A stretch of 37,207 nt of DNA, from the NCBI GenBank assembly GCA_020736575.1, contig JAGPYM010000112.1:1-37207 (forward strand), in the 5' to 3' direction. The stretch comes from Thelonectria olida (Eukaryota > Ascomycota > Sordariomycetes > Hypocreales > Nectriaceae). The translations under genes and the position numbers were made by a program. The notes under the pieces are model-generated. The model had not been told where the DNA came from. It did no database searches and saw nothing but the letters and a program-made list of their open reading frames with translations. This document shows positions 1-9,803 of this stretch, one piece after another (the stretch's first letter is position 1; every line of letters starts with the position of its first letter).

Positions 1-55
1 CCTTAACCCTAGAGCAAAACACCTAGCTACACTCTACTATCGTCCTAACTCGCAG

Positions 56-1892
56 CAAAGTCTATCTCGGCACCTCATCCAACTGGTCCTTTGCCAGACG
101 CGTGCTCACCGTCGCGCATGAATACGTCTACAACACGCCCCTCACGCCCGACGCACTCCCCTTTGACGGCTGTGCATATGACTTGGGATGGGACGGCTCG
201 CGGACCGCGTCGACGGCGGAGAATGTGGTGCTCCCGACCGTCGACTACGCAATCTATCTGGTGAATGCTGTCAAGTTTCACTGCGGCCAGCTCTTCCATC
301 TTTTCGAGGAGGACGAGTTCATGGCGAATCTGCACTTGTTCTACGCGGGCTCTCTGTCCGAATGGGAACATGCTGATCTGTGGTTCATCCATCTCCTGCT
401 CATCCTCGCTTTCGGAAAGTGTCTACTCCAACGCAGCAGCAACGGCGCTCAGCCAAGCGGCAACGAATTCTTCGTCAAGGCGCTTCAACGCCTCCCGGAC
501 ATCACGACGCTCTGCAGAGAACCAGTCATGGCCTCGGAGATCCTCTGCTGTGTGGCCTGGTACTACCAAGCGTTGGACTTTCGCCACGCAGCGCACAGTA
601 CAGTAAGCTGAAGCTTCGAGCGTCACCTACCTTGGGCTGGGCGTCGCAGCTGATGTCGCGTGTTAGATCTGGCAGGCCAAGAGCATCGCCATGAACCTCG
701 GGATGCACACCGACATGCCCGTACACGAACTCGGCGAGCAGCAGGTCCAGCGGTGTCGCAAGATCTGGTGGACGATTTACGTGCTGGACCACCACATGAC
801 GTCGTTGATGGGACTGCCGCAGTCGGTGCAGGACGAGGGGTGTGATTGCCAGTTGCCAAAGTATGCGGGTTCGGCGCAGCGGACAGCGGCTTTGAGCATG
901 CAGATCAAGTTTGCGCATATCCTTGCGGAAATCAACAGCAGTAGGTCTTGTCTCTCTTGGAGTTGCAATTTCTAATCGTTCTGCTAGCCGTGTATAGCAA
1001 CAATGGAAGGGTAGACAAGCGGTTTGTAATAAGCACCAAGACAGTCCTGGAGAGCATCGCGGCCGTAGCTGACGAGCTTCACGGTTCGTTTCCGCTGCAT
1101 GCAGATGCCAACTTTGGAGGCATTTCTAGGCTTGCGGCTCACTTGCACATTTCATACTACCAGGTTTGTTCTCCTAGGTGTTGCGTTTGATCTAATACTG
1201 AAACAGCCAAGTGTATCGTGCTCGCAACGAGACCACTCCTTCTGTGCTGCCTCATCAAAAGATTCGAGTCACCGTCAGAAGCAGATTCGCTGTTGGCCTT
1301 GCCAAAGGTCCGGAACCCACTGCAGATGTGTGTCGAGTCGTCGCAGCAGATTCTCAACATTGTTGATAACTTACGGCTGCAAGGACTACTAGGTAGGACG
1401 CCAACCTTTGAGGTCGAGTAGGACTAATGCGCTACAGAGACATTTCTCCCCCTGGATATCGATTCAATCTTTGTGTCTACCGTCGTTCTTCTCGTCTCCC
1501 GCGCTGTCGACTCTCATTTACTCGAGAGGCAATTATCATGGCTGGACAAGTCCAACACGATACTAGACGAAATGGTTTCCAGCGGCAACCGAATAGCCGA
1601 GTCTCGAAAATGCGAAATGAAGAAGCTTGAAGACATTCTTGGACACTTCATCTCAAAAGGTCATCAACGGGGGTCAGGAGCCCACGTTTCAGGGGAGGCC
1701 ATCAACGTGGCACCGGCAGATGATGGCGAGTCTGTGAGTGGAAGCGTGATGCAGGCTTTCGATGGCGATGGTGAGAGCATACACGATCAGCTCGATAATT
1801 TGACGGCTCAGCAGATTATGGCAGTGGTAAGTTCCATGGAGTCTGAGGATACGGAATGGATGTCATTGATGTTGAATTTTAATCAGCCATAG
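56..1892 (+). CDS. Fungal-specific transcription factor, C-terminal part (5' truncated by window edge)
   Basis: This is the regulatory part of a fungal Zn2Cys6-type transcription factor, presumably a nuclear regulator. The model has five exons: about 56-602, 667-940, 988-1163, 1212-1392 and 1438-1892. All junctions keep frame. The first exon follows a CTAACTCGCAG acceptor, so the gene starts before the window and the zinc cluster is not seen. The joined protein carries the middle homology (Fungal_trans) region: ALDFRHAAHST joined to IWQAKSIAMNLGMHTDMP, then RKIWWTIYVLDHHMTSLMG. These are the classic helices around a 'YxxALDxxxAxxxxGxAxRMAxxLGLH' block followed by 'RRxWW'. Intron 3 needs an AAG acceptor at 1211 to keep frame, which is the weakest junction. 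The C-terminal tail is acidic and Ser/Gly-rich. The GH43 gene lies 1.2 kb downstream on the same strand. A regulator next to a hemicellulase is suggestive but unproven. Confidence 0.85.
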
Positions 1893-3110
1893 CTACTCGC
1901 ATATTAAAAGCGCACTTGGTACAATAGGTTTCTAGTAATAAGTGGATTTAGCCAGCAGTACTATTACGGGATCAATGAAGATAGTTTCTATGAGTGCTAT
2001 ATTACAACGTCTTGTTTAAGCAACTAACTGCTCGGCCTGAGTTGAACGCCAACCTTGCCAGAGTCAAGCGAAACCTCGCAACCTCCACGAGCCTTCGTCA
2101 GCTTTGGCTTCGTCATAGCAACTTTCTCCATGCCGTATCTTTAACCCAGAAAACCGCCTTCTTCGCCTTGGGCACTCCTTCTAACTGGCCTAGAATAATA
2201 TTAATCGGCCCATCCTTAGTATACGTAATAGTTTTAATAACACCCGTGTTAATACTTACTATTATATTTATAATCTTAAAAAATATATTTATATTAATTA
2301 ATATAAACTTTTATATAAAAAATTATTATAAACTTTATAGCCTAGCTTATTATAATAGATATAAGGCCGGGTTATACCTATATTAACCTTAATAATATAC
2401 TAGCACTTGGCATTCTTTAATACATAATATACCTATTTTATAAAATATAAAATAGGCCCAGACAGTTAAATAATAAACAGGCGGTCCATGTACTGTCCTT
2501 GTAAATATATCCTCGAATACTACAGACGCTCCAAACCCGTATTAACCCAATGGACGGCACGTTCCGTTCCTAATGAGTTAGACTCCATTGGCATTCAAAA
2601 GCCCTGGCCAGGATTAGAAGTTGATCGCCAGTTTCAGTCATGCAATCACACAACCATCAAGCGCCCAAATAGGCGATATCCACAAGGTCACAGTGATACG
2701 ACCCCAGGAAACTTTGCAAGCGCGCGATTCGACACCTATCGGGCCGCGGCGAGGGATTATAGTCGGCGTCGGAGTCCATTCCGAGACTTATAAGAGGTTT
2801 TGTAGTTCCCTTAATAGGTAGGTAGTAAAGCTTACATGAATTGCCTGCTATGTCGTAAACTATTTCCTATCCTGCCAGCAAACCTTGACCAGATACAGCA
2901 TTTGCCAGCAAGGCTCCGACTGGAGGAATCGAGAAGACTCTAGATTGTCCGGCCTTTCTGGGTAAGCCGGTCTCGTATCCGCTCTAAGATATTTACATTA
3001 GTGACTAAATTGAACTGATGGCCATTTGCAGTCAACACTATCGCTTGCAACGCCTTGCCCTTGATGTTGACAACAATGGTACTGCTATTGAATCTGCGTC
3101 TTCTATCAGC
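1893..3110. other. Intergenic region with no supported gene
   Basis: No convincing coding exon is seen. It contains the AT-rich islet annotated separately (about 2190-2480). The flanking 2490-2830 has normal composition and only short ORFs without recognisable motifs. The promoter of the GH43 gene should lie in the last few hundred bases. Confidence 0.5.
2190..2480. repeat. Small AT-rich, RIP-like islet
   Basis: Composition drops abruptly to mostly A/T, with TTAATA, TATAAA and TTATAT words and almost no CpA or TpG. It then returns to normal by about 2490. The texture matches the large AT block at the right end of the window. It is probably a remnant of a RIP-mutated repeat. No terminal repeats or coding relic could be recognised, so its identity is unknown. 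Confidence 0.5.
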
Positions 3111-3179
3111 ATGAACTTGAAGACGATACTCCTGGGAGCATGCCTCCTCTACTCCCTGCCAATGCATCCACGACGCTGA
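3111..3179 (+). other. Out-of-frame signal-peptide-like start upstream of the GH43 ORF
   Basis: An ATG at 3111 opens MNLKTILLGACLLYSLP, a typical n/h-region of a secretion signal. This frame stops at the TGA at 3177-3179. The GH43 catalytic frame runs in a different phase across the same bases, and a single-base shift would join the two. No GT..AG pair lies between 3111 and the catalytic frame, so splicing does not repair it in this stretch. Confidence 0.6.
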
Positions 3180-4633
3180 AAAAGTTTCACTCAACCGGAA
3201 ACCCCATTTTAGCCGATGGCTCCATCTACTCGGCCGACCCTGCCCCGTTGGTTGTCAACGGGACCGTCTACATTCTCTCCGGTCGAGATGAAGCTGGCCC
3301 TATCGAGAATGCCTTCATCATGAACGAGTGGCAGGTGTTCGAGGCCCAGAAACCAGATGCTGCTGGAGGCGACTGGCTGCTTCACCGCGACATCGCAAGA
3401 CCTCATGAAGTCTTCCTCTGGGCTGATGAGGGTTATGCGTACGCCGGTCAGATTGTGCAAGCCGCCAACGGTAAATTCTACCTGTATGCCCCGGTCATGC
3501 AATCCAATACTACATCGGACGACCCTTTCGGTATCGGCGTGGCTGTCTCGGACAGTCCTCTGGGACCTTTCATCGATGCTCACCCGTCTGGCCCCATCAT
3601 CTCTCAGAGCGTTCCGGCACCAGGAAACAATATCCAAAATATTGACCCAACTGTTCTCATTGACACGGATGGGCGCGTCTTTATCTACTTCGGCACCTTT
3701 GGCCAGCTCAGGGGCTATGAGCTTGAGCAAGGCATGATGACGATAAAAGGCTCAGTGGTGACGGTCAAGACGTTGACGGGTTTCTTCGAAGCGCCATGGC
3801 TCATGAAGCGAAAGAATGATTATTACATGCTTTACGCTGCAAATAACGCGGGTGCTGATTCTCCCTGCACGCCAACGAGCTACCATGCTTGCCTCGCATA
3901 TGGTACAGCTTCTAGCCCCCTCGGCCCTTGGTCCTTTCAAGGCGTCTTCATGGGAATCGTCTCATCGACAACCTCTCACCCAGGCGTCTACGAGCGTGAT
4001 GGGGAATGGTTCCTGGTCTATCATACCCGCGATGCCGAGGGCGGCACGCACTTCCGTCGCAGCATAGCCTTTGACAAGCTGAGATGGGACGATAGCACCA
4101 ATCCGCCATCAATCATTAGGGTTGTGCAAACGCATCGCCCGTCAAAGCCGCGTCAACCCTCGCGCAACATCGCGCCCCTTGCCAAAGCTTCCTCCAACAT
4201 CCAAACGCCTATTCAGTACTGGATAGCAGCACTCAACGACGAGCGTGTAGACGCTGCGCCCCTCCCTCCGGATTACTGGTCGTCGTACGCCGCCGAGCAG
4301 TTGCCGCAAAATGTCACACTTACGTACACGTGGAACAGCACGGTGCAGCTGAACGGCGTAAAGATGGTCTTCTTTGCAGATCAAGACGCAGGTTCTAATA
4401 TCGGAGTGCCGCCGCCGAAGGAGTGGAAGGTGGAATATCTAGACGTCTCTAAGTGGAAGGCGGTGGAGGCAGGTGTTTATCCAGTTCAAGTGGCGGACAA
4501 ACCCAAGGAGGTCAGGTTTACAACCGTTGAGACGACGGCCATAAGGGCTGTTCTGACTGCGTCGGGCGGGGATGGGCAGTTTGGGGGCATTGGGGTGAAG
4601 GAGTGGGAGGCTCTGGCGCCAAAGGCTGTGTAG
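3140..4633 (+). CDS. Glycoside hydrolase family 43 protein (arabinofuranosidase/xylosidase-type) with C-terminal beta-sandwich
   Basis: An uninterrupted 497-residue frame encodes a five-bladed beta-propeller glycosidase, expected to act outside the cell on arabinose- or xylose-containing hemicellulose. The three acidic residues of GH43 can be placed: Asp33 in SADPAPLVVNGTVY (general base), Asp169 in NIDPTVLIDTDG (pKa modulator) and Glu217 in FFEAPWLMKRKNDYY (general acid). The blade motif GPWSFQGVFMG and the YHTRDAEGG strand are also present. Residues about 355-490 form a second domain with WKVEYLDVSKWKAVE and VRFTTVETTAIRAVL. It resembles the discoidin-like modules found after some arabinosidases. 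The 3140 start gives a protein without a signal peptide, whereas a good signal lies just upstream out of frame. The gene may therefore be frameshifted, or there is a sequence error. The exact substrate and subfamily cannot be read off. Confidence 0.88.
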   Translation: MPPLLPANASTTLKKFHSTGNPILADGSIYSADPAPLVVNGTVYILSGRDEAGPIENAFIMNEWQVFEAQKPDAAGGDWLLHRDIARPHEVFLWADEGYAYAGQIVQAANGKFYLYAPVMQSNTTSDDPFGIGVAVSDSPLGPFIDAHPSGPIISQSVPAPGNNIQNIDPTVLIDTDGRVFIYFGTFGQLRGYELEQGMMTIKGSVVTVKTLTGFFEAPWLMKRKNDYYMLYAANNAGADSPCTPTSYHACLAYGTASSPLGPWSFQGVFMGIVSSTTSHPGVYERDGEWFLVYHTRDAEGGTHFRRSIAFDKLRWDDSTNPPSIIRVVQTHRPSKPRQPSRNIAPLAKASSNIQTPIQYWIAALNDERVDAAPLPPDYWSSYAAEQLPQNVTLTYTWNSTVQLNGVKMVFFADQDAGSNIGVPPPKEWKVEYLDVSKWKAVEAGVYPVQVADKPKEVRFTTVETTAIRAVLTASGGDGQFGGIGVKEWEALAPKAV

Positions 4634-5532
4634 TGACAAGAGAGCAAATGCAAGCGATCATTACTCGTCGATAATTTCATTCACGAGTTTAATCACGGTT
4701 CCGGAGTCTAATTCGAGAGACCTATTGCATTTACCCGCGTACTCTTACTCTATGCTTCTCTGTATTGACCGCTAAATCTATGATACTCACTGGACACTGC
4801 CGTCACTCTACTCGACTATCGGCCGCTCTATCGCGCATAAAGTCACCAGTAACAGGGGTCAGGCAACTATTCAACATACCCGTAAATCACTCCTCAATCT
4901 GGAACGGCGCATGGATATCACAATATCTATCGTATCTATCGTAAACGACATGGCCCATTGATAAATAGTACCCTGCCTATCGGAAGGTCGTCCGATGTCG
5001 TGATCGGTCGCTGATCCCGGCCACGGTACTTCCGGGAATATGATAACAATGCACGTTCTTCTGTGATAGGTATAACAATACGACGAAACAAGTCCTTCTA
5101 TGATAGGTATAACAGTACGACGAGGGCACGTCCTTTTGTACAGGTGTGTAGCATTTCGCAAGAGGATTTCGGCTACGGCTGCGATTGGGTCGGTTGGTGA
5201 GTGTATGCAAACCCTGATAGCTGCTTGACTCGAGCAACATGTTCTAGTATTTGCCATGATATGGCTGTGTAAAGCCTGTAAACGGCGATGTCATGGGGAG
5301 TCGGACAGGGAGACCGAGTTTACTACCTTGACATAGAGACGCATCAAGACGGCTGTTCAATCTTGATCCCTGGCAAAAAGACATATTCATATCATGAAAA
5401 GCATCCAACTTCCAAATACATTCTACTTCCACTTTTTGGATTGTTTAAAAAGCCAACGAGCAATCTCACAAAGCCGCATCGCCGGTCTCATCAACCCTTC
5501 ATTTCAATTGCATTGTCTATTATCCGTGACAA
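4634..5532. other. Intergenic region between GH43 and carboxypeptidase genes
   Basis: No supported gene. It holds a short tandem repeat (5052-5140). The last 150 bases, with a pyrimidine-rich ACTTCCACTTTTTGG stretch and a TCATTTCAATTGCATTG segment just before the ATG, are the likely promoter and 5' leader of the carboxypeptidase. Confidence 0.5.
5052..5140. repeat. Short imperfect tandem repeat, about 38-bp unit
   Basis: Two adjacent copies share the core GATAGGTATAACARTACGAC, once with A and once with G at the R position. A third partial copy begins CACGTCCTT. No function is evident. Confidence 0.75.
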
Positions 5533-7489
5533 ATGAAGGCACAAAAACTTCTCTTGTCGCTATTTGCGACCGCATTTCACCCAGCTGTGGCTGCTGTCCT
5601 CAATCCCCGACAAGCTCCAAATGCTGCCAAGGGCGTCACCAAAATTACCAGCCCTTCAGGGTCTCAAATTCGGTACAAGCAACCTGGAAAGGACGGCATC
5701 TGCGAGACAACGCCAGGAGTAAAGTCCTATAGTGGATACATTGACATTTCTCCTGATGTCCACGTCTTCTTTTGGTTCTTTAAGTCACGGAACGACCCTG
5801 CCAATGATCCTGTAAAGCCGACTCTCGCTTCTGTGACTTAATTCTAATAGCATCCGTCTAGGTTACTCTTTGGCTTAATGGCGGTCTAGGTTCCGACTCC
5901 TTGATTGGCTTGTTCGAGGAGATTGGACCTTGCGAAGTTGTGGAAAACATGACCACAGTCCTCCGAGATCACTCTTGGACCGAGATATCGAATGTGCTTT
6001 TCCTATCTCAGCCAGTTGGAACAGGTAGCCACATGGTACACTTTCTACTCAACCTGAGACTAACTCTCAAAGGGTTCTCATACAGCAAGGAACAAGTCGG
6101 ATACCTTGACCCAACCTATCTCCTAGTCGACAAAAAGCCCGACGGCTCCGACGAGCAAAAAGGTCGCTGGGCCGTCATCGACGCAACAAATGAAGATACC
6201 AGTCGCTTGGCCGCCATCACTTGCTGGGAAATTCTCCAAGGCTTCTATAGTGCACTCCCTCAGCTGAGCTCGTCCAAGATTTCTTCAACCGATTTCCATC
6301 TCTGGTACCTCTCTCCCTTGATTTCCTTGGTCTAACTACTGATCACATGCCTCAGGACCGAATCATTTGGCGGACATTGGGGCCCAGCGTTCTTTGACTA
6401 TTTCAACGAACAGAATGAGAAACTGGACGCAAAGACAACAAAGGGACGCAAGCTCAACATGAAGAGTCTCGGTATTGTCAACGGCATCGTTGACGAGCAC
6501 GTTCAGACACGCTACCTTCTCGACTTTACTCAAGGAGAGAACAACGGCTACGGCGTGGATCTCGTCAACGATACGATATATCAATACGGGAAATTGAACC
6601 GTGATCGCCCAGGTGGCTGTCAGGAGCACCTTGACTACTGCGACTGGCTTGAACGAGACTCGTTGGTTCGTCGTTCGGCGTGTGCCTCGGCGCAGATTAT
6701 CTGCCAGAACGACGTTGAGGGAATGTTCTACACGTTCCCGTTGGAGCCACGAGGCACTTATGATATTGTTTGTACACGTCCGCCATCGCATCTTCACTAT
6801 ACTGACCAAGGTAGCGTCACCGTAATGGAGAAGACGTCCCTCCGAGCTACTGGCGAGTAAGGCTACCCTCCTATCATATGTACTTACTGTTACTGACAAT
6901 TCAGAACTTCTTGAACACAGGACCGGTTCAGAACAGCCTCAGCGTGGACCTCAACTCCACCTCGAATAACCTTATATACACTGCTTTTACGCTATCCGGT
7001 GATTTCGCTGCAGGCTACCTCCCCGACATTGAAAAAATTCTGGAACTTGACGTACAGGTCTCGCTGGTATATGGTGATGCCGACTACATCTGCAACTGGC
7101 TCGGCGGCGAAGCCCTGTCACTCGCGGCAAAGTGGTCCGGCGCCGAGAGCTTCCAGGACGCTGGCTACACAAACTTGCTTGTTGACGGGAAGGCGTACGG
7201 AGAAACGAGACAGTTTGGCAAACTAAGCTTTAGTCGTGTCTGGAATTCCGGCCACGAGGTTCCATGTAAATCCTTATATCTTCGAAGCTGGAATATCAGT
7301 AAGCTGACAAGATTAATAGTCTTCCAACCTGCCGCAGCTTTCCAGATCTTTAATCGCACTTCCAACGGCTACGATATTGCCACAGGGGAGTTGCTTGTCT
7401 CTCCTAACAGCACATATCAGACCAACGGAACAGCCAAGACAACGCGCACGACCACTTTGGCTCCTTTGCCGGATCAAACAAGCAGTTAA
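5533..7489 (+). CDS. Secreted serine carboxypeptidase, peptidase family S10
   Basis: The product removes C-terminal residues from peptides; a signal peptide ([20 protein letters not shown]) sends it to the secretory route. The best model has six exons: 5533-5811, 5862-6024, 6073-6304, 6356-6821, 6905-7265 and 7320-7489, giving about 556 residues, a normal S10 length. Exon joins restore family motifs: [34 protein letters not shown] (catalytic Ser228), the Asp block [13 protein letters not shown] (438-447 area) and SGHEVPFFQPAAAF (catalytic His497). Two points are odd. First, the substrate-binding signature usually reads GGPG but here reads GGLG (Leu102, codon CTA), one C-to-T step from CCA. 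Second, the fourth intron is ambiguous: the strong donor GTAAGG at 6857 breaks frame, while the weaker GTAATG at 6822 keeps it. Otherwise the frame is intact, so I call a gene and not a pseudogene. Confidence 0.88.
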
Positions 7490-8357
7490 GTGCGAGGCTC
7501 TGGACGACGGGGAGATGCAACACGTACTCCACACAGCTCCCGACTTGACTGGGTACATGAGAGTGCGCAGCTTAGTTCGATAATTGACAACTTCTCCCCG
7601 AGTGCATTTGTCACGTCCACGGGACACCATCTATGAGGGAAGATGGTCGCCTTGCCAGCTCTGATGTCCATACGGCGTGACCTCCCTCGTCAGTTTAGAA
7701 TATTTCATGGACTTGGGAGCTCGCAATTAGACACGTTCAAATTTCATTGATTCCAGTTTCAAGTAGCGACGCAAGGAATGGCTCCGCAGACCGGAAACAG
7801 GAAGACTACCCAGTCATGGCAGGGAGAAAGCGGACTCTATTCGTAGAGCTTGAGGATGGAATGAATGTCCCACATGGGAGTTGGGGGGCATCCTGAGGGA
7901 GCCCCAATGAGCTATGCGAACCTACCTGCGGACCAGAGTCTGATAAATTATTCCATGCATCAATCTTTATGATGAGACAATGACTTAGAATGGTAAGGCA
8001 ACTGGTGGCGTTCTGCGACCATTCCACGAATGTGTGGTGAGATGGCGCCAGCCGCAGCACCACACTGACTTTCTTGATTGGATCTCGGTGGTCTAGCGGT
8101 TGAAATGCAGTCCGCTTCCTGCACATGTGATTGGCTATATGATTGGAGGTGCACTGAACAAACGCAGGTGTGTTTTTGTGTCCAAGTATAAGACGGGAGC
8201 TTCAAGCCAGATGGAAGCAATTGTTACCCAGCGCGTCAGGCTTTCTTGTGTTACAATATTTTATTTCTCTCTTTCTCCCCCCATTCTTGCTGGTCTAGGC
8301 CTGGGCAATCTGCCACGCTGAACAATTCACTGCTCCCTTTGTCCAACATCGGCTCCA
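7490..8357. other. Intergenic region, no supported gene
   Basis: Only short, motif-free ORFs are seen. At 8081-8125 there is a tRNA-5'-half-like segment (GGTCTAGCGGTTGAAATG then GTCCGCTT), but no matching T-arm or acceptor stem follows. The CT-rich stretch near 8260-8290 may be the promoter of the next gene. Confidence 0.45.
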
Positions 8358-9487
8358 ATGACACAGCTCAACAACCATGACACGGGCAATGAAACTATTC
8401 GACTGCCCATACGGACTGTTCCAATGCCCGAAGTTGCATCAAGCCACCAGCCAATCACGGTTGGGTGGTTCAGCCCAAGGCGAAGAGCTTGTGACGGCAG
8501 GTGAGTGTCCTCTTGTTAATACCTTTGTAGTGTTCTCAAATAACTCAAGAGAGGTGGATTAGATCCGACTGCCCGTCAGGTAGCGAGAGCGACTCTGACA
8601 GTGAGGATGGTGCTGCCCGTGGAGGCACTCTCTCCGAGGACCACAGCTTTCATGGCCAAAGACCTGAAATACGGCAATTGGCCAACAAACGCTTCAAGGA
8701 ATGGGGGATCGGTTTCAAATATGACGGCCCTCCCCACAAACGCTCCGGAACACCAAAGTGGCGGCCAGACTCTACACACTTGGTGGGAATGGAGGACAGC
8801 AGCGATGCGGAACTTGTTGCGGAACTTGTTGTTGTCTCGCGGATAGACCATCCGACGCGACGTGTTCCTCTGGCCTGTCCCTTCTATGTCTCGGACCCTA
8901 AAAAATACCAAGGATGCCTTCTACAATTCAAGCAGCAGTCGATTGGGGGGCTCATTAGCCACATCCAGTATCATCATGCACAGCCGTTCTACTGCCCTAT
9001 CTGCCGTGAGACATTTGACACGGTAATCCATCGCGATGACCATGTACTCGAGGACACATGCGAGCTACGGGACCCTAAGCCTATCGATGGCATCGGTCAA
9101 TACCAAATCGCCAGGTTGGCAGGACGGGACAAGCCGCATCGGGACGAGGCTCAGCGTTGGCAGCGTATCTGGAGAAGTCTCTTTCCCGACGCAGAACCGC
9201 CTCCCTCCCCATATCTGGATCAGGGCCGTGGGCTAGCGGTGCTCATGGCCCGTGAATTTTGGGAGGTGCAGGGACAGCGGTGTGTGTCCGAGGTTCTGGA
9301 GAGCAAGAGTATGCTGAAAGGGCAAGCTGATGAGAAAGCGCAACACGCACTATGGGAGTTGGCTTTGGGAGATTTGTTGGACGACATAATTGAGGAACCT
9401 GGGTTTGGCATTTGCACTGTCGAACCACAAACATCACGCCAATGCATAGGAAATATGGGGGATTGTAGCACCGCTGCTATACGGTAG
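8358..9487 (+). CDS. Double zinc-module protein, paralog 1 of a three-gene array
   Basis: The function is unknown. Two exons (8358-8500 and 8563-9487; intron with GTGAGT donor and TTAG acceptor) give 355 residues. The ATG at 8358 is chosen because it alone keeps frame across the intron; the ATG at 8377 does not. The N-terminus is low complexity with an acidic Ser/Asp run (SGSESDSDSEDG). The module is Cys153-x12-Cys166-x14-His181-x4-His186-x5-Cys192-x2-Cys195-x12-His208-x5-Cys214, containing CPFYVSDPKKYQGC and YCPICRETF. The first half is a widely spaced CCHH site and the second a CCHC site. It is followed by RWQRIWRSLFPD and PPSPYL, a tail shared with paralog 3. Such proteins are often annotated simply as C2H2-type in fungi. 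Nucleic-acid or protein binding is inference. The gene converges on paralog 2, with 316 bp between their stop codons. Confidence 0.82.
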
Positions 9488-9803
9488 GCATGGCAAATTG
9501 CAATTTGGATCTTTCGCCAGGTGGTTTTGTAATGATTTCATTCCATCCCCCTCTCCTCCCTTCCCTTACCTCCTTTTTTTAGAGAAATAAAAACAAAAAA
9601 AACGAAAACCACGATAGAAACCGGTCGTCATTCATACTCTTGTTCGTCATGTCGTGGACAACGTCTAGTCACCAAAGCCTAACCAAAACCGAATGCTACT
9701 TCTTGCATTGGGGAGCCCTTGCTCTGACCTAACCAAGAGCGAAAGGCATGGGGAGCAACGGCTAAATGCGCCCAAGTTGGAAGACAATTTCATTACAGGA
9801 CCA
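9488..9803. other. Convergent intergenic gap with A/T tract
   Basis: This is the 316-bp gap between two convergent genes. It contains CTCCTTTTTTTAGAG and AAATAAAAACAAAAAAAACG near 9571-9605, plausible 3'-end or polyadenylation signals for the upstream gene. No coding potential was recognised. Confidence 0.45.

Noticed and set aside
1..12. TTAACCCTA-like sequence at the window start, suggesting a telomere
   Set aside because: Only one partial unit is present, followed at once by an intron acceptor and coding sequence. A similar lone TTAGGGTTA-like word occurs at 21113. No tandem array exists.
3209..3730. Long antisense ORF (173 codons) under the GH43 gene
   Set aside because: It is the shadow of a strongly supported enzyme frame and has no recognisable motif or signal.
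8081..8130. tRNA-like 5' half (GGTCTAGCGGTT plus GTCCGCTT)
   Set aside because: No T-arm, no GGTTCRANYCC box and no acceptor-stem pairing follow. At most a fragment of a tRNA or tRNA-derived repeat.
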